Shown here piece by piece: positions 46,441 to 57,765 of a stretch of DNA of 64,000 nucleotides (the stretch's first letter is position 1; every line of letters begins with the position of its first letter). Source of the DNA: Globodera rostochiensis (taxonomy: Eukaryota; Nematoda; Chromadorea; Rhabditida; Heteroderidae); the NCBI GenBank assembly GCA_018350325.1, contig JAEVLN010000020.1, positions 1,333,796-1,397,795 of the forward strand, written 5' to 3'. The position numbers and the translations under genes were made by a program. The notes under the pieces are model-generated. The model saw nothing but the letters and a program-made list of their open reading frames with translations, ran no database searches and was not told the DNA's origin.

Positions 46441-48483
46441 GGACTGGATGAAGACGGGGATGTTGGGGAGTCACCTGGAAGAAGTTGGATGGACGAAGGG
46501 CGAGAAGTTGAGGAAGAAACGGGGTCGGCTGCTTTAGACGGTTTTGTTGGCACCGTTGTGGGGGTTGAGGAAGTCAATGAATGCCGTTTGAACGCGAAAC
46601 GGTGAGGGCGGGGGCACCGGACGGAACAAAACGCCTGAAGGCATCAAAATGCTAAAAATTTTAAAATCCAAAACAATTTAATCGTTTTAGAGAATTAAAA
46701 TGTGTTCCATTTTTTCTGTTTTCTGTGCGTGTGGCAAATGCCTTTTGTTCTTTTCTGTGCTTCCCATCAAATTGCACGACTTTTCCAACACACAAAAAAT
46801 GCCAATGCCAAAGTTAAATTAAAAATATAATTTACCCGCGACAAAAAATATAAAAAAATTGCCCCCCGGGGGAAAGGCGATAAATAAAAAATCGAAATAG
46901 CCAAAGGCCACAAATTAGAGGCGGTCTAATAAAAGGGCGGGCAAATTGTAAAAATCCCAAATTAATTCAGCAGGCGAAACGGACGACTTTCTTTTTGTTG
47001 TAAAAGTGTCATTCAATTAGTAATTATTACATAAATTCGTATTTTAATGTTTTTTTTTTAAATTTTGCCCACCCAATATCCCTTTTATCAATGTTCTTAA
47101 AAGAGCAGTTGACCAAATTTTGATCAAATTCTAAACGAAAAGTGATCAATTTTCAAAAGTTTTAAATTTAAATCATCGATTAATTTATTTTTGATTTATT
47201 TTGTATGTTGGGCTTCAAATTTTGAGCTTTGTGCTTCTTCGACTTCGGGTAGTGAGCCGAGCTTCTCCCATCCCTGGCCCGGACCACCGATTTGAAAATT
47301 GTTAAAATTTTCAATTTCAAATTCAGAATTTGGTGTCACAGGTGAGAGAATGAATGTGCGTCTGTGCTTAAAGCCTTCCGGCAGTAAAAAATGTATGCCG
47401 TGCCTTGAGGCTAAAAATTTGTTAAAAAATGCTTACCTTAAGAGAATGGGAAAGGTACAAATTTGGACCCATCGCGGGAGGGAAAAAGTGTTCACCATCC
47501 AACGGCACACGGCACACCTCTCCCCCGGCCCAACCATCTGTGCCGTGGCACATCTTCAATGACAAATTGTCGTGCCTTTAGAAGGGGGCCAAATGGCCCA
47601 TTTTTCTTCCTAGAATGTCCTAGAATGCCGTGTTTCCCGGGGACAAGGGGGCAGCGCCGAGGAGTACGGCACTGAATGGATGGGGCGGGGGGGGGGGGGT
47701 CCGGGGATAGGCTAGCAAAATGAACCTTAAAGATTTATTTTTAAAATTCATGTCATAATAAAGCTGGGATCGATTTTGTGGATATTCGGGGATGGAGATG
47801 AGGCGGGGATATGGCGGGGATGGCACTTCCCCTTGCCGGTGTATAAATATGAGAAGGGTGGGATTTCGTTTTCCAAATGGGTCCCTCCCCATTCAGCAGA
47901 GCGGTGACGCTCAGTCCTCCGGTTCGGCACGCACTTAATTCACTTATTTTGGGCGGTAAAGCGAAATTGAGTGGAAAAGCTCCCCCGGGGGGAGGGGGGA
48001 GGGGTCATCCCTTTAGGGGACAATTTTGTGGCCGAAGCATTCGAATGGCGCGTGGATTTGAATTTGAATTGGATTTTGGGTCGGAGACAAAAACAAAAAG
48101 AAAAAAAAACTAATTTGGATAGGCCCCGAGGGGATGTCACGATTTGATTTGAATTGACTATGCGGTTCGGAAGCTGGAAAAATTGGTTTTAGGCGGGACG
48201 GTTAAGGGTTAGGGGGGGGGGGGGTGGACGATTCCAAAATATGTGCCAATAGATAAACGAGAAAATGAAAAAGGATCCCTTAGGGGGGGGGGAGGGCATT
48301 TTGTCAAAAGAAACATTTGGAAAAATGCCAAAAGGCCAATGGCATTAATTTAGATTTACAAACAAAGTGTCAGTTTCCACGTCATAGTTCAAAACGCAAT
48401 GTTTACCTTTTTCCATCGTTCCAAAAATTCCAAAGCCCACCAGTCGCCCATTTTAATGAAATTTCAAAAAGTTTCGTTTAAAC
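46441..48483. other. intergenic between the two receptor genes
   Basis: No gene supported. Frames at 46417-46605, 47299-47562 and 47877-48113 have no domain or splice support. Poly-G runs occur near 47687 and 48213, and AT-rich stretches at 46640-47240. Confidence 0.45.
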
Positions 48484-51400
48484 TCACTGATTGTGAAGTT
48501 CAACGGCTGCCCCTCCGGCGAGTAGCCAAGCGGAGGCAGCGCCCGAAAGTGCGATGGCCGTGGCGACGCTTCGTTTCGGCTGTTTCTGTTGGTTCTGTTG
48601 CGCTCTGCTGGCGCAAGAGGCGGACACGCGGCGCTGTTGCAGGGACAAGTTGCGCTTGCGGCTGAGCAACAGCTGCTGTTGCTGACGACGGATCAGCTCC
48701 ACATCGACCAGAATCAGTGAGTAGCTGATCAGAGGGGAGGGAGGGGGGAAGTTGGGAGGGAGCAGAGCGAAAGTAACTGACACTGACCAGTGAATAAAGA
48801 ACGTTTAGGGAAAGTGATCACAAAAGTAATTGACACTAATCAGTGAATAAAGAACGTTTAGGGAAAGTGATCACAAAAGTAATTGACACTAATCAGTGAA
48901 TAAAGAACGTTTAGGGAAAGTGATCACAAAAGTAATTGACACTAATCAGTGAATAAAGAACGTTTAGGGAAAGGGATCACAAAAGTAATTGACACTAATC
49001 AGTGAATAAAGAACGTTTAGGGAAAGGGATCACAAAAGTAATTGACACTAATCAGTGAATAAAGAACGTTTAGGGAAAGTGATCACAAAAGTAATTGACA
49101 CTAATCAGTGAATAAAGAACGTTTAGGGAAAGGGATCACAAAAGTAATTGACACTAATCAGTGAATAAAGAACGTTTAGGGAAAGGGATCACAAAAGTAA
49201 TTGACACTAATCAGTGAATAAAGAACGTTTAGGGAAAGGGATCACAAAAGTAATTGACACTAATCAGTGAATAAAGAACGTTTAGGGAAAGGGATCACAA
49301 AAGTAATTGACACTAATCAGTGAATAAAGAACGTTTAGGGAAAGGGATCACAAAAGTAATTGACACTAATCAGTGAATAAAGAACGTTTAGGGAAAGGGA
49401 TCACAAAAGTAATTGACACTAATCAGTGAATAAAGAACGTTTAGGGAAAGTGATCACAAAAGTAATTGACACTAATCAGTGAATAAAGAACGTTTAGGGA
49501 AAGGGATCACAAAAGTAATTGACACTAATCAGTGAATAAAGAACGTTTAGGGAAAGGGATCACAAAAGTAATTGACACTAATCAGTGAATAAAGAACGTT
49601 TAGGGAAAGGGATCACAAAAGTAATTGACACTAATCAGTGAATAAAGAACGTTTAGGGAAAGGGATCACAAAAGTAATTGACACTAATCAGTGAATAAAG
49701 AACGTTTAGGGAAAGTGATCACAAAAGTAATTGACACTAATCAGTGAATAAAGAACGTTTAGGGAAAGGGATCACAAAAGTAATTGACACTAATCAGTGA
49801 ATAAAGAACGTTTAGGGAAAGGGATCACAAAAGTAATTGACACTAATCAGTGAATAAAGAACGTTTAGGGAAAGGGATCACAAAAGTAATTGACACTAAT
49901 CAGTGAATAAAGAACGTTTAGGGAAAGTGATCACAAAAGTAATTGACACTAATCAGTGAATAAAGAACGTTTAGGGAAAGGGATCACAAAAGTAATTGAC
50001 ACTAATCAGTGAATAAAGAACGTTTAGGGAAAGTGATCACAAAAGTAATTGACACTAATCAGTGAATAAAGAACGTTTAGGGAAAGGGATCAACGAGTGA
50101 TCGGAGGGAGGTGAGAATTTGCGAGGAAATTTATATTAGCGGTTCAAATTACCGTTTTCCGCCGTGTAAAGTGTTTGGCTGCGCTTGTGCAACGAACAAA
50201 AGGCGTGAGGAGAACAATTGGCGTACAGTCAGCCGAAACTGCTCGGACATGGAGCAGTAAATGAAAAATTGGAGGGGCGACGTGAGAACGATCAGCAAAT
50301 TCCTGGGGGGGGGTAAGATTTTAAGATTTTCGGGAAGAAGCTCTGAAATAAAAATTTACTAAATTTAAATTATAAATTTCGAACTTTTTAGCAACTTTGG
50401 CATTAAAAAAATCCGTAATTTTCACCAAATTCAGCAGAAAATTTGTCCAATGGCTCCCAAAAAGTGGTCGGCAGGCGCCCATTCGAGCACCTTTTTTGTT
50501 CTCGTCCGTCCACCCAACAAAATTCATTCATTTTTTCACGCATTGTTCGCCCCCCCCCCGGCAATGTTTGTGAAGTGGCACCCCCCCCCCCCCCTCCCGA
50601 GGAAGTGCCAAAAAGTGTGGGAGATTCGAGACTCTCGAGTGGGTGGGGAGGGAGGCTAATGTTGATGATGTTTTCGCACCCGAGGGCATCCATTGCATTG
50701 TCTCTCAGTGAGTCCATCAATTGATGTATTGATGGATGGCATTTGCAATTGGAAAGTATTTCGCTGATTTTTTTAAATTAATTAAATTTCGGATAAAATT
50801 AGCCGGCTTTTTTGAAAAACGAACTTTTGAATAAAACTCAAAAATTGGGCAAATTACCGGATGATCAGCGTCACATTCAGCACGCGATAGGCATCCGCCG
50901 TATTTGGCACAAAACCGGTGGCCAACAAAAGGTGGAGGGTGAAGATGAAGGCGGCAGGGAGCTGAAAGCACAAAAAGCGAATTTAACGACGAGGTCAAAA
51001 CAATTTCAACATAAATTGGAGGGAATGCCCCCCCCCCCGGGGGCCCCGGACTTTTTGAATTCTTTTTGGCCGAGTTGCATTCGCGCAGAAGCAAAGCGTG
51101 GCGCTGTCTTTGAAGTCAACTCTCGAGTTTTTTGTCGAGTTTTTGGATACTTTGCCTCGGGGAACAATTAATGCCTTTTCGGCTTTTCATCATTTTGCAT
51201 TTTGAAAGCTCTGGGGAAGAGAAGGGAGCTTTAAGCAATATTAGCCACCTTCCGATGTTCACCGACTCCGCAATTCTAGTCCGAATTGCACCCATCCAAA
51301 AAATGCCATTGCCATCACCGATGGGACATCGCCCGACAAATGGCACCCGTCCCAATATGCTAATATTGCTAATGTGTTCCCTTGGGGGATAGCACAGAAA

Positions 51401-54400
51401 AGAAAGATTGGACCCACCGGTGGAAACAAAAACACGGATGTGGAAAATTGGGCGGGGGCATTTGACTATTTAATCTGATTAAAATAATTGATGAGGTGTT
51501 TTAATAACCCAAATGTAATCCACACAGGAAATCTCATTAAAACATTAAAACCCCGCCCCTACCGCAAAAATCCGTAAATTACCCCCCCCCCCCCCCCCCC
51601 CTCCCCTCCAGGGTTAAAAAGACTAAACTCCCAAATGGCACCCAAAATTGTCCAAAACTAGCCAAAACAGCCCACCCCACTCAAGAGATTAGTTTTTGGG
51701 CACCGATACCCCCTCCACCCCCCCCCCCCCCAACTGCTGCCGTTCCACACTGCTGGAGGGGAGACCCGTCCGTCCCCCGCCCGTGCGTCTCGTCCGTCCC
51801 CCCGGGGGCGGGATGGAATAATGTCATGTCCATTAACATTGCTGATGAATAATTCGGGGTGCCCGGAGGGTGGGAGACGGCACAATCTTCCGTGTGCCGT
51901 GTGCGGTGCGTCCTCCGAATTCCAAAAAGCAAAAGGCATTTTGTTCCGCCAACAAAATTGTTTTTTATTTGCGCTTCGGGTGCCATTTTATGCGCGCCAT
52001 CGATAGGTCCCCCGAGGGCACGGACAAATAAATGTAAACGGACTTTGGACAATTAAAATGACTATTCCATTGTATACAAATTTGGATTACAAAATATGAA
52101 TCGAGTAAGAACGTGACGAAAGAGAGAATTCACAAGTTTTGGAATTAATTCGATTTAAACTTTTAAGGGTTCTGTCAGAGGTCGGCTTTCGGGGCCGGGA
52201 CAGGACAAAAATTGTTGTTATATTTATGGCCAAAAAGGAAAAGTTTGGTAAAAAATCGCCCAAAAATGGGGCCGGTTCAATTCCGGATTTGGCCCATTTT
52301 GTGGCCTCGGGGTAAGCAGCACAAATCTGAAATATGCCCTCAGGGAAAATGCCAATGCCGGAAGGAAAACGCATAAATCCTTGGCCCCATCAAAATTATG
52401 GGTCCCCTTTTTGGGCGTTTTATTGCGGAGAAAAAGAGAACATTTTGCGGGGTAAATGTTTCTCTAAAAGCATTCATTTTGATCGATCATTTTTAAAGCA
52501 ACTTTAGGCGGTTTTGGCAATGTTTGGCGGCCTAATTTCCGTTCAAGTGCTTTGGTTGCGGTTGGATTGCCTGCCGCTGTTGGAAGGATTGGCCGGGAAG
52601 ATAATCCAATGGATAAAGAAAGTCTGTCGTCGAACTCCGTCCGATGTGATCCCCCCGGGGGAGTGACTTGGGCAAGTTCTCTCACTATCAGACTTTGTTG
52701 AGCCCCCCCCCCATCTCAAATATCCGTCCCCCCCCCTCCCCCCTCCCCCCCCATCATAACCGGAAAATGTGGCCGAGGATTTTCACAAAGCAATAAAATA
52801 ATAAATGAATGCAAAAGGACATCCCCGCGAGCGATGTCGGGGATCCAATGAGTCTCATTCTTTGGTCGTAAAATGTCCCTTCATTTTTGGGGGGGGGGCG
52901 GTGTTGATCAGTGATCGTCACAAAGGGAGCGGAAGTTTTTGAAGAAACTTTTTCGGGAATGGCGGAGAGTTTCTTCAAATTCCGAGTCTCGACTCAAATA
53001 CAGAATACCTTCGAACAATTTGTCTGAGTTTTGTCAATGGAACAGGGCAAAAAAAGAAATAAGAACAATCAATTTTTGAGGGGAATTGCCATCGACGACA
53101 AAGTTTGTGCCCTGGGGGGACGCGCCGTCGAAATTCGCCGGAGGATGAGCACTTTAATATATGCACATCACTTTAGGGGGGGGGGCGGAAGGAAAAGCCA
53201 AACACCGGCGGCGCCATTCTTTTTGTTGGGCGTGTCGTGGGAAACATTTTATGCCATTTTTTGCTTGGTAAGGCGCTATTTATTGACTGTTAAACAGTGA
53301 CAAATTTATGGAACAATAAAAAACCCCAAAAATTTCAATGAAAAAACATTTGTCACTATTTTTAAAGGTTTGGCGATATGTTTGTTCATAGAACATTTTT
53401 CAAATTTTTGATGTTGCGCTCGCCGACGAATGCCATCATTTTGCCGTTGTTGAAGAATAAAACAATGTGAAGAGAATTGTGCCAATTTGGCCAAACATCG
53501 ACGTCCCTCCCCCCCTCCCGCTAACCCCGAAAATCCGTGCCATTCCCCGCAAAATCGGATTATCCCCGACTCACTTTTTGCGGGCGAAACATTCGCACCC
53601 CCCCCCCCCCTCACAATTTAAAGTTAGGTGTGCTGTTTTTAGAGTGTTTAAAAGATAAAATTTATTGAAATCGTTATAAAATAAAAAAAATCAAAATTTT
53701 CCTTAAAAATGAAAGAAAAAGCCTAATATTTTGTTTAAAATATTTCAAAAAATGAAAATATTATTCTCATTTTTTCCACTTTTGCCCACCTCTAACAGCA
53801 AAAAAACAGTGCAAATGGCGGCCAACATTTTGTTGGTGGCCAGCAAAGTTCGTCCACCGCCGCCCATCCCCGCGGGGAACGTCGCCGCCGCCGTCGCCGC
53901 CGTTCCGTTTGCCCCTCCGGCGGTGCCGGCTGCGCCGCTCCACGAATTTGTGCGTTTTATGCCGAAAACGGTGGCACTGCCAGCGGAGGACCTGAGAATT
54001 GACACAAATTTAAGTCCGACTAAACTATCGAGTACCTTTCCGATCTGCTCGAATTGTCCCCTGCCCTCGGGCCATCCTTTGGTGCCGTACACGGATCACC
54101 GGAGACATTAGCCGGCATCTGAGTGCCATCGCCGACCGCCCAACTCCGTCGGCGTTGCTCGGCACGGCGAATGGTTCGGATGAGAATGACCTTGGCACAA
54201 AGTGCATAAAACAAATTAAGGTACAAAAAACGAGTGGCATAAATATTACAGTGAAAATCAGAAGCAATGCGCACGGAAGGGCGTGCACCAGAGCCACCCG
54301 AAACCAGTAATGAATGGCAAAGAACGCATTGACGCCGATGCCGTGCCAAACCCACGCGGAGTAACGCAGCAGGCACATTGTGCGCCCGTGCGCGATGTTC

Positions 54401-55793
54401 ACGCGCTCCATGTACTTGCCGAGCAGCTCGGGCAACTCAATCAGCACGGAACACTGTGAGGGGAGGGGGAGGGAATGTGCCGGGACGGAACTTAAAGGCA
54501 TTTTTGGCAAATCCCAGCGAAGCCCTCCGCCAGCCTCTTTTTGAATAATTCTCATTTTAAAAAAAGGACATTTCCTTACCAGAATGATTGTCCCCACCGC
54601 GCGACGCGTTCTGCACGGCGTGCAAATGCGGTGCACCTGCATTTTAACTTTTATATATAAATTATTCTCTTGGAGTTTACGCTTTGCCTCTGAATTCCTC
54701 CCCCCCCCCCCGGGCACTAACTGTCCTGAAAGGGTGTGGGTGGCGTTCACCCGTGAATTCCCCAATTACGGTATGTCCCCGGGGGTTGCCATTTTTATTT
54801 TCGGCTTCCGGAATGTAATTAAGCATCCGGAATCCCAGTCTCGGTACGGTACAGCTGTTGATCAGTCTGATCTGATCGGATTAGGGCGACCTGCGACGAA
54901 GAATTTGGGCATTTTGTAACTTTCACCTGCGACGGCACGCACACGTAAACGTAACGTTGGACGGCGAGGAACACGCTCAACCAGATGGCGCTGGTGTGGA
55001 AAATGGTCGGAATGATTTGGGAGAACAGCGGGTACATGAAGCACCAAAAAGCGGGCAATCCCTGGCAAAAGGGGCAGTTGGCTAGGGCATTTGAATTAGC
55101 GCTAATGGATCGCCAAGGTGGAAATGAATTTTGAATCGCGGAGGGAATTGAAGTTGAACAAAAAGTGTAAAGATTGTACAAAAGATTTAATTTTTGTTTT
55201 CTTTTTTTTGCAGGAAATCCCTTAAGTGAATGAATTGAACTTCGCCCGTCTGTTCCAGCTCGAAGCCGTGCAGTGTGTAGTAGTACACGAACCACGGAAT
55301 GGAGCAGAGGCCTAAAAATTGAAATTTTTAAAAATAAAAAACATTTTATTTGAAATTGGATACCGGTTAGAAGGTCGGCGATGGCCATTGCCAAAAGCAC
55401 AAAGTTAGTGGGCGTCCGGAGGTGTCGTTGAAAGAGCACGACGACGATGAAGGACTAAAAAATATATTTTGAAAATTAAATTTAAATTAATTTTTATTAA
55501 ATTGAGTAAAATTTCCCAATTGTCCAAAATGTTGTGCCAAAAGCAAAGCTTACGTTGATCGCCGTCGTGATAATCACCAGAATTGGCATCAGAAAGCCGT
55601 ACAGGGGAAGGGCGTACTCCTTGAACATTTTGGAAAAATTACAAAAACATTTTCTGATTTAAAAATGTTTTTTTTTTCAATTTACCAATGGCACTGCCCG
55701 GCCAATGTCGACAACGAAGTAATGAATGCCTTGGGAATGGGGCGAATCAGAAAAAATTGTGATCTGCGAAATGTTCTCCAGCGGCGGAAGCAT
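48484..55793 (-). CDS. sex-peptide/MIP-receptor-like neuropeptide GPCR
   Basis: Class A peptide GPCR resembling Drosophila sex peptide receptor and C. elegans SPRR proteins, whose ancestral ligands are myoinhibitory-type peptides. Twelve exons: 55686-55793, 55554-55619, 55364-55454, 55241-55311, 54927-55061, 54580-54636, 54250-54453, 54036-54190, 53790-53991, 50858-50961, 50153-50302, 48484-48724, giving 527 aa. TM1 has PLYGFLMPILVIITTAIN, TM2 HLRTPTNFVLLAMAIADLL, and TM3 AIWLSVFLAVQRYVYVC (QRY in place of DRY). TM5 has HYWFRVALVHALPCALLLI. The third loop begins ILIRTIRRAEQRRR and includes a Gly/Ala/Thr-rich insert. TM6 is ICTVFLLLELPAAFIF. TM7 is VLTSPLQFFIYCSMSEQFR, with SPLQFFIY in place of NPxxY, as in this family. 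The tail is Gln/Arg-rich. The intron before exon 10 is 2.8 kb, and the last intron holds a 53-bp satellite. The C-terminal exon rests on phase and open frame only. Confidence 0.92.
48778..50091. repeat. 53-bp satellite array, about 25 units, in a receptor intron
   Basis: Unit of exactly 53 bp containing TCACAAAAGTAATTGACAC, TAATCAGTGAATAAAGAACG and TTTAGGGAAAG. The variable base sits at 48815 in the first unit and 50087 in the last: 1272 bp, or 24 x 53, with no indel. Units differ almost only at this site (AAAGTGATC or AAAGGGATC). In order the 25 states read TTTGGTGGGGGGTGGGGTGGGTGTG. The array fills most of the last intron (48725-50152) of the peptide-receptor gene. Confidence 0.95.
50303..50857. 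other. intron of the peptide receptor with C runs
   Basis: Non-coding between exons 11 and 10 of the receptor. Poly-C runs lie at about 50550 and 50581; nothing else is recognisable. Confidence 0.5.
50962..53789. other. 2.8-kb intron of the peptide receptor
   Basis: This separates the TM6 start (exon 9) from the rest of TM6 (exon 10) and is far longer than the gene's other introns. It contains poly-C runs near 51583-51602 and 51718-51730, C-rich blocks near 52703-52752 and a poly-G run near 52890. No nested gene was found in either strand. Confidence 0.55.
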
Positions 55794-57426
55794 TTTTTGA
55801 AATTTTAATTCTGCAAAAATGCAAATCAATTAATTAGGCCGGACATTTCCTAGTCAAAGTGAGAAGGACGGCAAATGACCTGCACCGGACGGACTGATCA
55901 GAATAAATCCAAATTTATCGTTTCAAAAAGTGATCAAATCACTCATTCAAAATTTTTCAGATCATCACGAAACAACCCTTGGCCGACTTTCAACAAAATT
56001 ACAAATTTCGCAACTTTTTTTTTGCCTCTCCTCCACAAAAATTGCCTTATCATTGAGTGCCCGAGGGCGTGCCAGTGCCATACCTAAAAATATTCCCCCG
56101 GGGGGACATTTTTCTGAAGACTCAATTCTTGAGCATGAGGAGGGGCTCAAGTGCACCACCACTAAGCTGAAGGGGGGCCCATCGGCAAAACTTTGCGTTT
56201 CCATTTATGGAAATTTTTGACAAATTTCCCAAAATTTTGGATAAAATTTGACCGAATAACTCACCTAACAGATCGAAACCCAAATTATGGGTAGGGGGGG
56301 GACGAATGGCATTTCGTCTTCTTAAATGGCAGTGCCGTCCCCTCGGGGGTCTTTGAATTGTTCGTATTTTCGGCACTTTTTGTCTTTCCAACCCAAAAGC
56401 TCTCTCTCATCAAATAAGTGGGAAGTGAATGCAGCACTTTTCGCAACTTTCGCTTGAAGGCCAAAGAACGGCACACTTTTCAATCAAACTTTGCTTCGGG
56501 AAACTCATAAAATTCGATGAAAAACCTTCGCAAAATGTGCCATCCCCCCAGGGGATTGCGTGAGGCTATAAAAAGGGCCGTCCGTTCGCGCCGCCCCGTA
56601 ATGAAAGGAAAGCGCTTGAGGGAACAAATTGTCTTTGCCCCTTCGGCGGAACTTCTCTTCCGCCGCCGCCGACCGACCCCCGGCATGGGAAAAGCGAAGG
56701 GATCGCCGGAGGGGCGGGGGGGGGGGCGTGCCGTGGCACATTTTCTGTTCTATGCATTCAATTAATTGCGCTGGAGGGGATTTATTTATGGAAAAAGCGC
56801 AAATATATGTAATTATCGTGGGATTTATATGGGTGAAACGTCGAATATGTCATAAAAGGCGCGAAATTATTTGATTGCTGTGGAGTTTATATGGGAAAAT
56901 TACAAAATATGGCCAGAAAATAAAAAATGAAAATCCAAAAAGGAAAATAACAATTTTTGTTTAAAAAGAAAATAAAAAAATTTGTCTAAATTTATAATTT
57001 TGCTGGCGGCGTTTGTTGAGATCGCAGGAATTGAAAAGCGCGGGGGGATTAAAAGAAAAAACAATGGCACCTTAAAAATGGAAATTGCATTTCAGAAATC
57101 CAAAAGAGGCCGCTAAAATGAAACAAAGCCTTTAAAATTGAGTAAAAAGTTCTTAAAATCGCATTTCCAAATTTGGCAACTAAAGAAAGGGCACGGCACT
57201 TTCATTCATCGAAATCAAAAAGTGACTTAAAACCCTCCAAAAATAGATTATATCTCTCAAAACGCGTAGAAAGTCAATGTTCGCTTTACACAATTGTCAA
57301 TTTGTGTCTTTTTGAGTTAAGGGCAAAAGAGTCAAATTTGGCTAAATTTTCTATTTTCTGCATTTATTAAAAGTTAGTCAAATGTTTTTGTGGACATTCG
57401 ATTGGGGAAAGCAAATTGGGGACCAC
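55794..57426. other. upstream flank of the peptide receptor, no gene
   Basis: The receptor promoter should lie just above 55793. The open frames here (for example 56517-56765 and its antisense) have no domain or splice support. A G run lies at about 56716-56726. Confidence 0.45.
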
Positions 57427-57765
57427 AAAGTCGGGGGGTTTCGGGGATTGTCGGGGGGTTTCGGGGATTGTCGGGGGGTTTCGGAGATTGTCGGGGGGTT
57501 TCGGAGATTGTCGGGGGGTTTCGGAGATTGTCGGGGGGTTTCGGAGATTGTCGGGGGGTTTCGGAGATTGTCGGGGGGTTTCGGAGATTGTCGGGGGGTT
57601 TCGGAGATTGTCGGGGCTTGCCGTGGGGGAGGGTTGCCGGGGGGTTGCCGGGGGGTTTTGGAGATTGTCGGGGCTTGCCGTGGGGGAGGGTTGCCGGGGG
57701 GTTGCCGGGGGGTTGCCGGGGGGTTGCCGGGGGATTGTCGGGGGTTGCCAGGGGTTGTCGGGGAT
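57427..57765. repeat. 20-bp and 10-11-bp G-rich minisatellite
   Basis: From 57431 a 20-bp unit TCGGGGGGTTTCGGAGATTG repeats about nine times (first two copies with GGGGATTG). It passes into GTTGCCGGGGG units of 10-11 bp interrupted by two copies of a CTTGCCGTGGGGGAGG block. All frames stay open because 20 bp is not a multiple of three and the unit lacks stops. The Pro-rich and Gly/Cys-rich frames are therefore artefacts. Confidence 0.9.

Noticed and set aside
48778..50091. CRISPR-like array
   Set aside because: Repeats are direct with no unique spacers, in a eukaryotic intron; it is a simple satellite.
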